Origin: an uncultured Bacilli bacterium
Lineage (GTDB): Bacteria > Bacillota_I > Bacilli_A > RF39 > UBA660
NCBI GenBank assembly: GCA_934153945.1
Contig: CAKPFM010000019.1
Span: 1-16,244 of the forward strand
Length of the DNA: 16,244 bases
Reading direction: 5' to 3'
Part shown: one piece after another, positions 1-6,018 of the stretch
Layout of the letters: each line of letters starts with the position of its first letter
How positions within the stretch are numbered: the first letter of the stretch is position 1
Notes under the pieces: generated by a model
What the model was told of the DNA's origin: nothing
The model's input: the letters and a program-made list of their open reading frames with translations, nothing else
Databases searched by the model: none
Made by a program: the position numbers and the translations under genes

Positions 1-113
1 TCATATTCATTCTTTTCACAATATTCTTTAATCATTCTAAGTTGTGAATCAATAGAATAACCATTATCTCTTTGGTCGTCAGTAGATACTCTTACATAAA
101 CACCACATCTCAT
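1..113 (-). CDS. Serine site-specific recombinase (resolvase/integrase family), N-terminal fragment cut by window edge
   Basis: The reverse strand reads from ATG at 113 down to the left edge, giving 37 codons that begin MRCGVYVRVSTDDQ. The YVRVST..Q block is the hallmark of the resolvase/invertase N-terminal catalytic domain, with Ser10 as the expected nucleophile and Arg8 beside it. The following stretch GYSIDSQ...I.EYC is typical of large serine recombinases found in integrative elements and phages. These enzymes cut and rejoin DNA at paired attachment sites through a covalent Ser-DNA link. The start is fixed by a strong AAAGGAGG at 120-127, six bases upstream. The large-recombinase subtype is inferred from the sequence style, because the DNA-binding part lies outside the window. 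The gene faces away from the tRNA pair, with a small orphan gene between them. Confidence 0.9.
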   Translation of the reverse strand, partial: MRCGVYVRVSTDDQRDNGYSIDSQLRMIKEYCEKNEY

Positions 114-146
114 AGTTTTCCTCCTTTCATTAAATTTCGAGAAATA

Positions 147-174
147 TTAAAATACCTCTCATATGTTTCCTCAC
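147..174 (-). repeat. 28-bp direct repeat, copy A, upstream of the recombinase gene
   Basis: On the minus strand this begins GTGAGGAAACATATGAGAGG and continues to TATTTTAA. It matches copy B (263-290) at 25 of 28 positions in the same orientation. It lies just upstream of the recombinase start. A TTGAGT / TATTTT pair overlaps it (spacing 18) and could be a weak promoter. It could be an operator repeated in tandem or a recombinase binding site; the sequence does not decide. Confidence 0.7.
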
Positions 175-262
175 TCAAACACTAAATATCAGACACCAAA
201 TTGAATTTTTTTAATATTTTTCATTAAGTTTCTCAATTAGAGCGAGTTTCACGAAGTTAAAT

Positions 263-290
263 TTAATATACTTCTCATTTGTTTCCTCAC
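263..290 (-). repeat. 28-bp direct repeat, copy B
   Basis: On the minus strand this begins GTGAGGAAACAAATGAGAAG and continues to TATATTAA. It is 116 bp from copy A and identical at 25 of 28 positions. A TTGTGA-N16-TATATT promoter-like pair overlaps this copy, in the same relative place as in copy A. Both copies lie in the non-coding gap between the orphan gene and the recombinase. Confidence 0.7.
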
Positions 291-316
291 AAATAAGCAA
301 AATGTATAGTATAAAA

Positions 317-595
317 TTAAAACTTTTTCAAAAATTGTGTAATTTCTTTAATATTGTACTTTTGATTATGCTCTTTAATATAAAAAGGCTTATTTGATAT
401 TTCATTAACTTTGTATTCAAGTATTGTAAGAGTAGTAGGATATGTAATTTTGTATTCAGTAGGTATTATTACTTGTAGATTGGTATGCAAGATAGTTTTA
501 ATCTGTCCTAATATAACCTTATATTTAAAGTTTTTTAAGATGTTGGTTAAATCTTTATTAGGTTTTAGATTTTCAATTACTTTAAATTCAAGCAT
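317..595 (-). CDS. Small protein of unknown function upstream of the recombinase
   Basis: This gene encodes 92 residues starting MLEFKVIENL. I do not recognise a family. The protein is Lys/Ile/Thr-rich, with no signal peptide, no membrane helix and no cysteine. It reads like a small soluble cytoplasmic protein. The main argument that it is real is the AAAGGAGG at 605-612, nine bases before the ATG, almost the same site as used by the recombinase. Its orientation and position between a tRNA terminator and the recombinase suggest it belongs to the same integrated element, perhaps as an accessory or regulatory gene (inference). A competing open frame on the other strand (411-674) has only a TTG start and no ribosome binding site. 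No clear promoter is visible, so read-through from the tRNA operon is possible. Confidence 0.65.
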   Translation of the reverse strand: MLEFKVIENLKPNKDLTNILKNFKYKVILGQIKTILHTNLQVIIPTEYKITYPTTLTILEYKVNEISNKPFYIKEHNQKYNIKEITQFLKKF

Positions 596-639
596 GAAAA
601 AAGTCCTCCTTTCTAGAAAGAGAACTTTTAAAGTTTTAT

Positions 640-677
640 ATAAAATAAAAACTCACGAACTTTTAAGTCCGTAAGTT
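640..677 (-). terminator. Rho-independent terminator of the tRNA-Cys/tRNA-Gly operon
   Basis: Read on the minus strand just after tRNA-Gly, AACTTACGGACT and AGTTCGTGAGTT form a 12-bp stem with two G-U wobbles around a TAAA loop (650-677). A T-rich tract, TTTTATTTTA, follows. Its placement ten bases after the encoded CCA end fits a tRNA operon terminator. Confidence 0.75.
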
Positions 678-686
678 GATTTCAAA

Positions 687-760
687 TGGAGCAAGTGACG
701 AGAATCGGACTCGCGTCTCAACCTTGGCAAGGTCGCATTCTACCATTGAACCACACCTGC
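687..760 (-). tRNA. tRNA-Gly (anticodon GCC)
   Basis: The 74-nt gene folds as a cloverleaf. The acceptor stem pairs GCAGGTG with CACTTGC (one G-U). The D-arm region contains GGTTCAATGGTAGAA. The anticodon arm is CGACC-TTGCCAA-GGTTG with GCC at the anticodon. The T arm is GCGAG-TCCGATT-CTCGT. The discriminator is T and CCA is encoded. It is the second gene of a two-tRNA transcript, four bases after tRNA-Cys. Confidence 0.95.
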
Positions 761-764
761 ATTT

Positions 765-838
765 TGGAGGGCCTAGTCGGATTTGAACCAACGATCAGGG
801 AGTTGCAGTCCCACGCCTTACCACTTGGCTATAGACCC
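765..838 (-). tRNA. tRNA-Cys (anticodon GCA)
   Basis: The 74-nt cloverleaf has acceptor GGGTCTA paired with TAGGCCC, the D region AGCCAAGTGGTAAGGC typical of bacterial tRNA-Cys, and anticodon loop CTGCAAC carrying GCA. The T loop is GTTCAAAT and CCA is encoded. The lowest anticodon-stem pair is a T-T mismatch, which is slightly unusual. It is the first gene behind the promoter at 852-880. Confidence 0.95.
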
Positions 839-851
839 AAAACGTATTTTA

Positions 852-880
852 ATTATAACAAAATAAAATTAATCTGACAA
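852..880 (-). promoter_or_regulatory. Promoter of the tRNA-Cys/tRNA-Gly operon
   Basis: On the minus strand, TTGTCA (875-880) and a perfect TATAAT (852-857) are separated by exactly 17 bases. The predicted start is a few bases before the first tRNA nucleotide at 838. This is a near-consensus housekeeping promoter, as expected for stable RNA genes. Confidence 0.87.
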
Positions 881-949
881 TACATTTTATTTAAAAAAAT
901 TAAATATATGTAAAAAAGAAATAAAAATGTAAAAAATAAAATTGTAATA

Positions 950-978
950 TTGTTTAAAATATAAAAAAAGGTTATAAT
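950..978 (+). promoter_or_regulatory. Promoter of the LCP-ZIP operon
   Basis: TTGTTT (950-955) and TATAAT (973-978) are 17 bases apart. The 5' leader would be short, about 20 bases. Short A-tracts at 912-917, 923-927, 931-936 and 938-941 lie just upstream at roughly helical spacing, so an UP-element or bent-DNA effect is possible (inference). Nothing else is seen between this promoter and the divergent tRNA promoter. Confidence 0.8.
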
Positions 979-993
979 TAATTAGTATTATAT

Positions 994-998
994 GGAGG
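994..998 (+). promoter_or_regulatory. Ribosome binding site that decides the LCP start
   Basis: GGAGG lies five bases before ATG 1004. It would be inside the coding sequence if the upstream in-frame ATG at 992 were used, and nothing resembling a binding site precedes 992. The start is therefore placed at 1004. Confidence 0.85.
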
Positions 999-1003
999 CC
1001 AGT

Positions 1004-2920
1004 ATGAAAAAGAAAAAAATTAATTTTAGATTGATAATACTATCAATAATTACTTTATTTTTAGTAATATCAAATATATATTTTATATATTCATTAATAT
1101 CCCTAAGTGGAATAGAAACACTAATACGTATATTAGTAATAATAATTTTAATACTGCTAGTAATATGCTTTTCAATTAGATACTTACGAAGTTGTTTACT
1201 AAAAAAGAAAAGTTTTATAGCTTATTCTATATTTCTTATCATCTATAGTATTATATTCTTAATTATAGGAATTGTTATAAGAAATACGCTAAATACTTTA
1301 GATAACCTCACATCAGAAAAAACTACATACTCAGTAAGTTTAGTATCTTTAAATAATAATACTAATATAGAAACAGTAGGAATGATAAGTAACGCTAGTG
1401 GAGTAGAAACAGAACTAATGAATCAAATGATAAATGAAAAAAATATCAAAAATGTCAAAAAATATGATAACTATATTTCACTAATAAATGAACTAAATGA
1501 TGGATTAGATGCTATATTCTTACCAAGTGACTATAAACTAAGATTACAAAATATTGACGGAATTAATATAGATTTAACAAATGATACAAAAGTAATTGAA
1601 ACAAAAACAAAAGATGTAAAAAATGAAACAACAAATAAAACATTAACAGAACCATTCACAGTACTATTAATGGGAGTAGATTCAGAACAAGAAGATATAA
1701 AAGGTGCATCATTTAATGGTGACGCACTAATGCTTGTAACATTCAATCCAAAAACTTTAAGTACAACAATACTAAGTATTCCAAGAGATTCATATGTACC
1801 AATAGCTTGCTTTCCAAACCAAAGAAGAAACAAAATAACCCATGCAGCTTGGTATGGAGAAGAATGTATGCAAAGTACAATAGAAAACTTACTAGATATA
1901 AAAATAGACTACTATGTAAAAGTAAACTTTAAAGGAGTAGTTAAACTAGTTGATACCTTAGGTGGAATAGAAATGGATGTTCCATATAGTTTCTGTGAAC
2001 AAAATAGTAATAGAGAGTGGGGAAACAATACCATTTATGTAGAAGAAGGACTTCAAATATTAAATGGTGAACAAGCTTTAGCTTACTCAAGAAATAGACA
2101 TGCTTGGCCACAATATTGCCCTAAAAAATATACAAATTATATAAGCAATGACTTTATAAGAGGACAACATCAACAAGAAGTATTAAAAGCAATATTAAAT
2201 AAATTAAAAACAATTAATGACTTTAGTACTGTACAAAGCTTGCTTAATACAATAAGTAATAATCTAGAAACAAATATGACAGTAAATGAAATACTATCTT
2301 TATACAATATTGGTAAAGATATATTAACTAAATCAACTGGAAATGTTGATGAACTAATAAGTATGCAACGATTATACTTAAGTGGAATAGACGCTTACAT
2401 ATATGAGCCATCATCTAAATTAAGCTTATATGATTACGTTCTATATGAAGAATCAGTAACAGAAGTAAGCAATGCTATTAAAGAAAATCTAGGTATAAAA
2501 GCAAAAGAAGATATAAAAACATTTAAATTTGATAGTACTGAAGAATATGAAGAAAAAATAATTGGAAAAGGAAGTTATAGTAAACTACCAGATTATAAAG
2601 TAATACCAGATTTTATAGGTGATAGTAAATATCAAGCAGGTATTACAGCTTCTAAATTAGGTATAAAAGTAAATTACGTATATGATTCAAACGTTGATGG
2701 AATTGTTGGAACAGTAGTAAAACAAAGTCATAATCCAGGTACGCTAGTATCAAAAGTACCAGTACTAACTTTAACAATTAAAGAAGCAAAAAAAGAAATA
2801 ATAATAGATAATAGTAATAAAGAAGATAAGACAGAAGATAAAAAAGATGATAAAAAGGATAATAATACCAAAAATGATACAAAAGAAAATGATAAAAATA
2901 CTACAGTAGAGGAGGAATAA
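1004..2920 (+). CDS. LytR-CpsA-Psr (LCP) family wall-polymer transferase with C-terminal PASTA-like domain
   Basis: This is a 638-residue membrane-anchored protein. Three membrane helices lie near residues 10-32, 41-60 and 71-92. An extracellular alpha/beta segment (about 108-190) resembles a small solute-binding-protein fold. The LCP catalytic domain follows from about 218. Its signatures are LLMGVDS with Asp226, SIPRDSYV with Arg261-Asp262, LVDTLGGIEMDVP, and AYSRNRH with Arg363/Arg365. LCP enzymes move lipid-linked teichoic-acid-like or capsular polymers onto peptidoglycan outside the membrane. A PASTA-like unit (about 533-591, VIPDFIG...G.VV.Q..NPGT) probably binds peptidoglycan. The last 40 residues are a Lys/Asp/Asn/Thr-rich tail. 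LCP proteins usually have one helix and no PASTA, so the architecture is expanded. Exact substrate is unknown. It is first in an operon; the ZIP gene starts two bases after its stop. Confidence 0.92.
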   Translation: MKKKKINFRLIILSIITLFLVISNIYFIYSLISLSGIETLIRILVIIILILLVICFSIRYLRSCLLKKKSFIAYSIFLIIYSIIFLIIGIVIRNTLNTLDNLTSEKTTYSVSLVSLNNNTNIETVGMISNASGVETELMNQMINEKNIKNVKKYDNYISLINELNDGLDAIFLPSDYKLRLQNIDGINIDLTNDTKVIETKTKDVKNETTNKTLTEPFTVLLMGVDSEQEDIKGASFNGDALMLVTFNPKTLSTTILSIPRDSYVPIACFPNQRRNKITHAAWYGEECMQSTIENLLDIKIDYYVKVNFKGVVKLVDTLGGIEMDVPYSFCEQNSNREWGNNTIYVEEGLQILNGEQALAYSRNRHAWPQYCPKKYTNYISNDFIRGQHQQEVLKAILNKLKTINDFSTVQSLLNTISNNLETNMTVNEILSLYNIGKDILTKSTGNVDELISMQRLYLSGIDAYIYEPSSKLSLYDYVLYEESVTEVSNAIKENLGIKAKEDIKTFKFDSTEEYEEKIIGKGSYSKLPDYKVIPDFIGDSKYQAGITASKLGIKVNYVYDSNVDGIVGTVVKQSHNPGTLVSKVPVLTLTIKEAKKEIIIDNSNKEDKTEDKKDDKKDNNTKNDTKENDKNTTVEEE

Positions 2921-2921
2921 T

Positions 2922-3668
2922 ATGACAGGAATATTATTAACAATGTTATCTGGATTTTCTATTTTAATAGGAACTCTAATAGCTTTTATATTAAAAAACA
3001 ATAAAAAATTAACTGACTTTTCTATAAGTATGGCAGCTGGAGTAATGAGTGCTTTACTAGTAATGGAATTAATACCAGAATCATTTGAACTATTAGGAGA
3101 ACAATTTAGTGTTGTAAGAAGTATTTTAATAATAATTATTTCTTCTCTTATTGGAATTGTTCTTCTAAAAACATTAGATTTATTTATTCCAGATCATGAT
3201 CACGATGAAGAAATAAATAGTGATAACTTATTTCATATTGGACTTGTATCAAGTATTGCTTTAATTCTTCATAATTTAATTGAAGGAATGGCAATATATT
3301 CATCATCATTAACAGGTGATAATATAGGAATATTACTAACAATAGGAATATGTTTACATAATATACCTTTAGGAATCATGATTACATCAACTCTATATAA
3401 ATCAAATAATAATAGAAAAAAAACAATACTTATTATTACTTTAATAGCTTTTTCAACTCTATTAGGTGGTATTTTAATGTTCCTACTATCTAAAGTTATA
3501 AATGATGTTATAAGAGGAATATTACTATCAGTAACTTTAGGAATGATACTATATATAGTACTATTTGAATTCATACCAGAAATAAGAACTATAAAAAATA
3601 AAAAATTATCAATATTTGGAATAGTATTAGGAATAATTATTTTTCTAATTACTTTACTTTTTGAATAG
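2922..3668 (+). CDS. ZIP-family divalent metal transporter
   Basis: This 248-residue multi-pass membrane protein has about eight hydrophobic segments. It belongs to the ZIP/GufA/ZupT group, which brings Zn and other divalent metals into the cytoplasm. Metal-site motifs are HNLIEGMA (His117, Asn118, Glu121) in the fourth helix and HNIPLG (His146, Asn147) in the fifth, where many members have HNIPEG. Here Leu150 replaces the second Glu, so the second metal of the binuclear centre may be weak or absent. A short acidic/His loop DHDHDEE (around 91-97) matches the variable metal-binding loop before helix 4. The ribosome binding site GAGGAGG sits in the last codons of the LCP gene, so the two are co-translated. 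No terminator follows; transcription may continue into the pilin cluster. Confidence 0.92.
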   Translation: MTGILLTMLSGFSILIGTLIAFILKNNKKLTDFSISMAAGVMSALLVMELIPESFELLGEQFSVVRSILIIIISSLIGIVLLKTLDLFIPDHDHDEEINSDNLFHIGLVSSIALILHNLIEGMAIYSSSLTGDNIGILLTIGICLHNIPLGIMITSTLYKSNNNRKKTILIITLIAFSTLLGGILMFLLSKVINDVIRGILLSVTLGMILYIVLFEFIPEIRTIKNKKLSIFGIVLGIIIFLITLLFE

Positions 3669-3696
3669 TTTGACTTTAAATATTATTTATTATAAA
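3669..3696 (+). promoter_or_regulatory. Possible promoter of the pilin-yidD-lipoprotein operon
   Basis: TTTGAC (3669-3674) and TATAAA (3691-3696) are 16 bases apart; reading TTGACT instead gives 15. Both boxes are good but the spacing is short, so this is a moderate prediction. It starts immediately after the ZIP stop codon, in the only sizeable gap before the pilin-like gene. Confidence 0.45.
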
Positions 3697-3713
3697 ATTA
3701 GGATGGTGATACT

Positions 3714-4439
3714 ATGAAAAGAGGATTTACTTTAGCTGAATTACTAGGTGTAACTGTTTTATTAGCGCTTATAATGGCGGTTTCTTATCCAGCACTTTTC
3801 AAAATATTTGAAGATAAAACAACACAAATTGATTCAAACAAAAAAGAAATAATAGAAAGTGCTGCTATAAACTATGTTAAGCTAAATATAAATGAATACC
3901 CATATACTGAAGGAAAAAATACATGTTTATTCTTAAAAACATTAGTAGATAATAATAAAGTTTCTGATACTATAAGTGAAGGATTAGAAGATAGAATTAT
4001 AAGAATAAGTATGTATAATAATAAATATAGTGCTGAAATATTGGATAGTAACGAAACATGTACATCAAGTAGTATAGTATATAATATAAAAACATGTACT
4101 CAAACTATAACAAATGATAACTATAAAATAATAGACAATAGAACTGATTATATTATAGATGGTAATGTTCAAAAACAAGTAGATATAATAAAGGGTGAAA
4201 ATATTAATGATTTAAATCAATTTAAAACTGAAATGGCTAACTATGATACATTAAGCGATGTTTTAAATAAAAATACTAATATTATATCAGTAATGAATAG
4301 AAAAGAAAAAAGCTTTGAAATGTCTATCGAAATGTCATCATTAAATGAAATTATATTAACTGATACAGAAAAATCAGCTTTAACTAATGCCCCAATATTC
4401 TATGATACATCTACTAGTAAAATAAAAATTTGTGAATGA
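3714..4439 (+). CDS. Type IV pilin-like / pseudopilin protein with class III signal peptide
   Basis: The 241-residue product starts MKRG, then FTLAELLGVTVLLAL. This is the prepilin peptidase site: cleavage after Gly4, N-methylated Phe, and Glu at mature position 5, followed by one hydrophobic helix that also drives filament packing. The C-terminal part is soluble and predicted extracellular, with four Cys residues (in NTCLF, NETCTS, KTCTQ and the terminal KICE) that could form disulfides. Type IV pilins, competence pseudopilins and type II secretion pseudopilins all share this N-terminus, so the role cannot be assigned. No prepilin peptidase, ATPase or platform protein is in the window. The stop overlaps the start of yidD (ATGA), so they are translationally coupled. 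Confidence 0.85.
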   Translation: MKRGFTLAELLGVTVLLALIMAVSYPALFKIFEDKTTQIDSNKKEIIESAAINYVKLNINEYPYTEGKNTCLFLKTLVDNNKVSDTISEGLEDRIIRISMYNNKYSAEILDSNETCTSSSIVYNIKTCTQTITNDNYKIIDNRTDYIIDGNVQKQVDIIKGENINDLNQFKTEMANYDTLSDVLNKNTNIISVMNRKEKSFEMSIEMSSLNEIILTDTEKSALTNAPIFYDTSTSKIKICE

Positions 4440-4657
4440 AAAAAATACTAATAAAATTAATTAAAATATATCAAAAAATACCTGGTAATTTTCATCAAAA
4501 TTGTAAATATATTCCGACTTGTTCAAACTATGGAATAGAAGCAATAGAAAAACATGGGTCAATTAAAGGAACTATTTTAACAATAAAAAGAATATTAAAA
4601 TGTAATCCTTTTTCAAAAGGTGGTATAGACCTAGTTCCAGAAAGGAAGAAAAAATGA
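4436..4657 (+). CDS. yidD: Membrane protein insertion efficiency factor YidD
   Basis: The 73-residue product matches YidD throughout. It has the N-terminal amphipathic/hydrophobic segment and the conserved core CKYIPTCSNYGIEAIEKHG, then IKRILKCNPFSKGGIDLVP, including three conserved Cys and the usual C-terminal CNP..KGG.D.VP. YidD is a small membrane-associated protein that assists YidC/Sec-dependent insertion of membrane proteins. In many bacteria it sits between rnpA and yidC; here it lies between a pilin-like gene and a lipoprotein gene, overlapping both by four bases (ATGA at each end). Both flanking products pass the membrane, which fits with its role but proves nothing. Confidence 0.95.
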   Translation: MKKILIKLIKIYQKIPGNFHQNCKYIPTCSNYGIEAIEKHGSIKGTILTIKRILKCNPFSKGGIDLVPERKKK

Positions 4658-5508
4658 AAAAAATAAAACTATTAATATGTATATCTTTATTACTACTAAC
4701 GGGATGTATTAAAAGAGATAATCTTGAAAACATAACAATTTATACAACTTCATACCCAATTGAATACATAGTAGAAAATCTATATGGTACTCATAGTACT
4801 GTCAAAAGTATTTATCCAAATGGGGTAGATATTAATACATATACATTGAATGAAAAACAAATAAAAGATTATAGTAATGGTAATATGTATATATTTAGTG
4901 GATTAACAAGTGAAAATAATTATATCGTTGATATGGTAAAAAATAATCGTAATTTAATGATTATAGATGCATCATCAACTATTGAATATGATAATTCAAT
5001 AGAAGAACTATGGATGGATCCCTCAAACTTCTTAATGATGGCATTAAATATTAAAAACGGACTTAATGACTATATAACAAATCATTATCTAAAAAATGAT
5101 ATTGAAGACAACTATGAACTATTAAAAATTAAAATATCTAATTTGGATGCTAAATTAAAATTATTAAGTGAAAATGCTACAACTACAACAATAGTAGTAG
5201 ATAATGATACTTTAAAATTTTTAACAAAATATGGATTTAATATAATATCGCTAGATCCTGATACAGTAACAGATAAAATTATAAGTGATGCTGTAAATTA
5301 CTTAAATAAAACAACAAATAAATATGTTTTAACACTAGATGAAACTAAAATATCAGATACTACAAAAGATATAATGGATGCTACAAAATCAGGGATATTA
5401 ACCATTCACAATTTATCAAATTTAACTGATAAAGAAAAAGCTAACAAAGAAGATTATATTACACTATTCAATGAAAATATTGATAAGTTAAAAACAGCTG
5501 TATATTAA
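4654..5508 (+). CDS. ZnuA/TroA-like metal ABC transporter substrate-binding lipoprotein lacking the usual His ligands
   Basis: The product has 284 residues. A lipoprotein signal ends LLLLTGC, with Cys18 as the lipidation site. The remainder follows the cluster A-I (family 9) solute-binding fold: an N-terminal lobe with TSYPIEYIVENLYG, the P.G.D..TY block (55-63), the WMDP.N block (120-125), and a C-terminal lobe with VVDNDTLKFLTKYG and LDPDT. In Zn/Mn-binding members the three blocks carry His ligands (D.H.YEP; H.WLDP; the H.A..Y...YG block). Here those positions read Asn61, Glu118 and, by my alignment, Asn at DND. All three His are missing although the surrounding residues are kept. It may bind another ligand or have lost metal binding. 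No permease or ATPase gene is adjacent. It starts inside the yidD stop (ATGA). Confidence 0.82.
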   Translation: MKKIKLLICISLLLLTGCIKRDNLENITIYTTSYPIEYIVENLYGTHSTVKSIYPNGVDINTYTLNEKQIKDYSNGNMYIFSGLTSENNYIVDMVKNNRNLMIIDASSTIEYDNSIEELWMDPSNFLMMALNIKNGLNDYITNHYLKNDIEDNYELLKIKISNLDAKLKLLSENATTTTIVVDNDTLKFLTKYGFNIISLDPDTVTDKIISDAVNYLNKTTNKYVLTLDETKISDTTKDIMDATKSGILTIHNLSNLTDKEKANKEDYITLFNENIDKLKTAVY

Positions 5509-5518
5509 GAGGTGAAGT

Positions 5519-5926
5519 ATGAAATTTGATTTTAAAATAATAGGTGGAGTATTACTTATATTAATAATGATGTTAAGTTTATTTATGTTTAAGAAAGATA
5601 ATCAAGAAGAAGAACTAAATCAATTGTTAAAACAACTAGGTAGTGAATTTTATGAAGAATTTTATTATGATAAAGTTGGAAATAACCTAGAAGAAAGAAA
5701 AAAATTTCTAGAAAAATATAAAGATATCGGAATTAAAATAAACTTAGAAAATTTATCAAGATATAATTCAGAACAAAATAAAGATTCATTAGCGAAATTT
5801 GTCAATAAAAAAACAAATCAAGAATGTGATAAAACAAATACAATGGTAATTATATATCCAACTGAACCATATGAAAAAAATTCATATACTGAAGAAATAA
5901 AATTAATTTGTGGTTTTGAAAAATAG
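5519..5926 (+). CDS. Small membrane-anchored protein of unknown function
   Basis: This is a 135-residue protein. A short Lys-flanked N-terminus precedes one membrane helix (about residues 8-25, GGVLLILIMMLSLFMF). A hydrophilic domain follows, rich in Glu, Lys and Asn, presumably outside the cell. Two Cys, one in NQECDKT and one near the C-terminus (LICGF), could form a disulfide bracketing the final 30 residues. I recognise no family. The ribosome binding site AAGAGGTG lies just before ATG 5519, ten bases after the lipoprotein stop, so it is the last gene of that operon. The terminator stem begins inside its final codons. Confidence 0.8.
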   Translation: MKFDFKIIGGVLLILIMMLSLFMFKKDNQEEELNQLLKQLGSEFYEEFYYDKVGNNLEERKKFLEKYKDIGIKINLENLSRYNSEQNKDSLAKFVNKKTNQECDKTNTMVIIYPTEPYEKNSYTEEIKLICGFEK

Positions 5927-5949
5927 AACGAAAAAATTCTATTTTTTTT
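5920..5949 (+). terminator. Rho-independent terminator of the pilin-yidD-lipoprotein operon
   Basis: AAAATAGAA and TTCTATTTT form a 9-bp AT-rich stem around an 8-base loop, and the T-run extends to 5949. The TAG stop of the preceding gene lies within the left arm. Confidence 0.8.
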
Positions 5950-5959
5950 CTATATAAGA

Positions 5960-5988
5960 ATGACAAATTATTTTAAATATAGTATAAT
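5960..5988 (+). promoter_or_regulatory. Promoter of the giant surface protein gene
   Basis: ATGACA (5960-5965) and TATAAT (5983-5988) are 17 bases apart, placed between the upstream terminator and the start codon. The leader is only about 15-25 bases and shows no riboswitch-like structure. Confidence 0.85.
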
Positions 5989-6003
5989 TAAAATATATAT
6001 ACT

Positions 6004-6008
6004 AGGAG
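6004..6008 (+). promoter_or_regulatory. Ribosome binding site that argues for the GTG start at 6019
   Basis: AGGAG is one base from ATG 6010, too close to direct initiation there, but ten bases from the in-frame GTG at 6019. I therefore prefer GTG 6019. The choice changes only three N-terminal residues and leaves the signal peptide intact. Confidence 0.6.
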
Positions 6009-6018
6009 TATGGTTCGT

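Noticed and set aside
147..290. CRISPR-like array from the two similar repeats
   Set aside because: Only two imperfect copies exist, with an 88-base gap between them, well above normal spacer length, and no cas gene is visible.
411..674. Plus-strand open frame opposite the orphan gene
   Set aside because: It has a TTG start with no ribosome binding site, overlaps the better-supported minus-strand gene and runs into the tRNA terminator.
686..877. Plus-strand open frame across the tRNA genes
   Set aside because: It is the antisense of two clear tRNA cloverleafs and their promoter. The resemblance to proteins is the common tRNA-derived spurious translation.
839..949. Riboswitch or T-box between the tRNA and LCP promoters
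   Set aside because: The stretch is almost pure A/T, lies upstream of the LCP promoter and is not transcribed as a leader; no stem structures or terminator are seen.
992..1003. Upstream in-frame ATG for the LCP gene
   Set aside because: There is no ribosome binding site before it, and the only GGAGG lies downstream of it, correctly spaced for ATG 1004.
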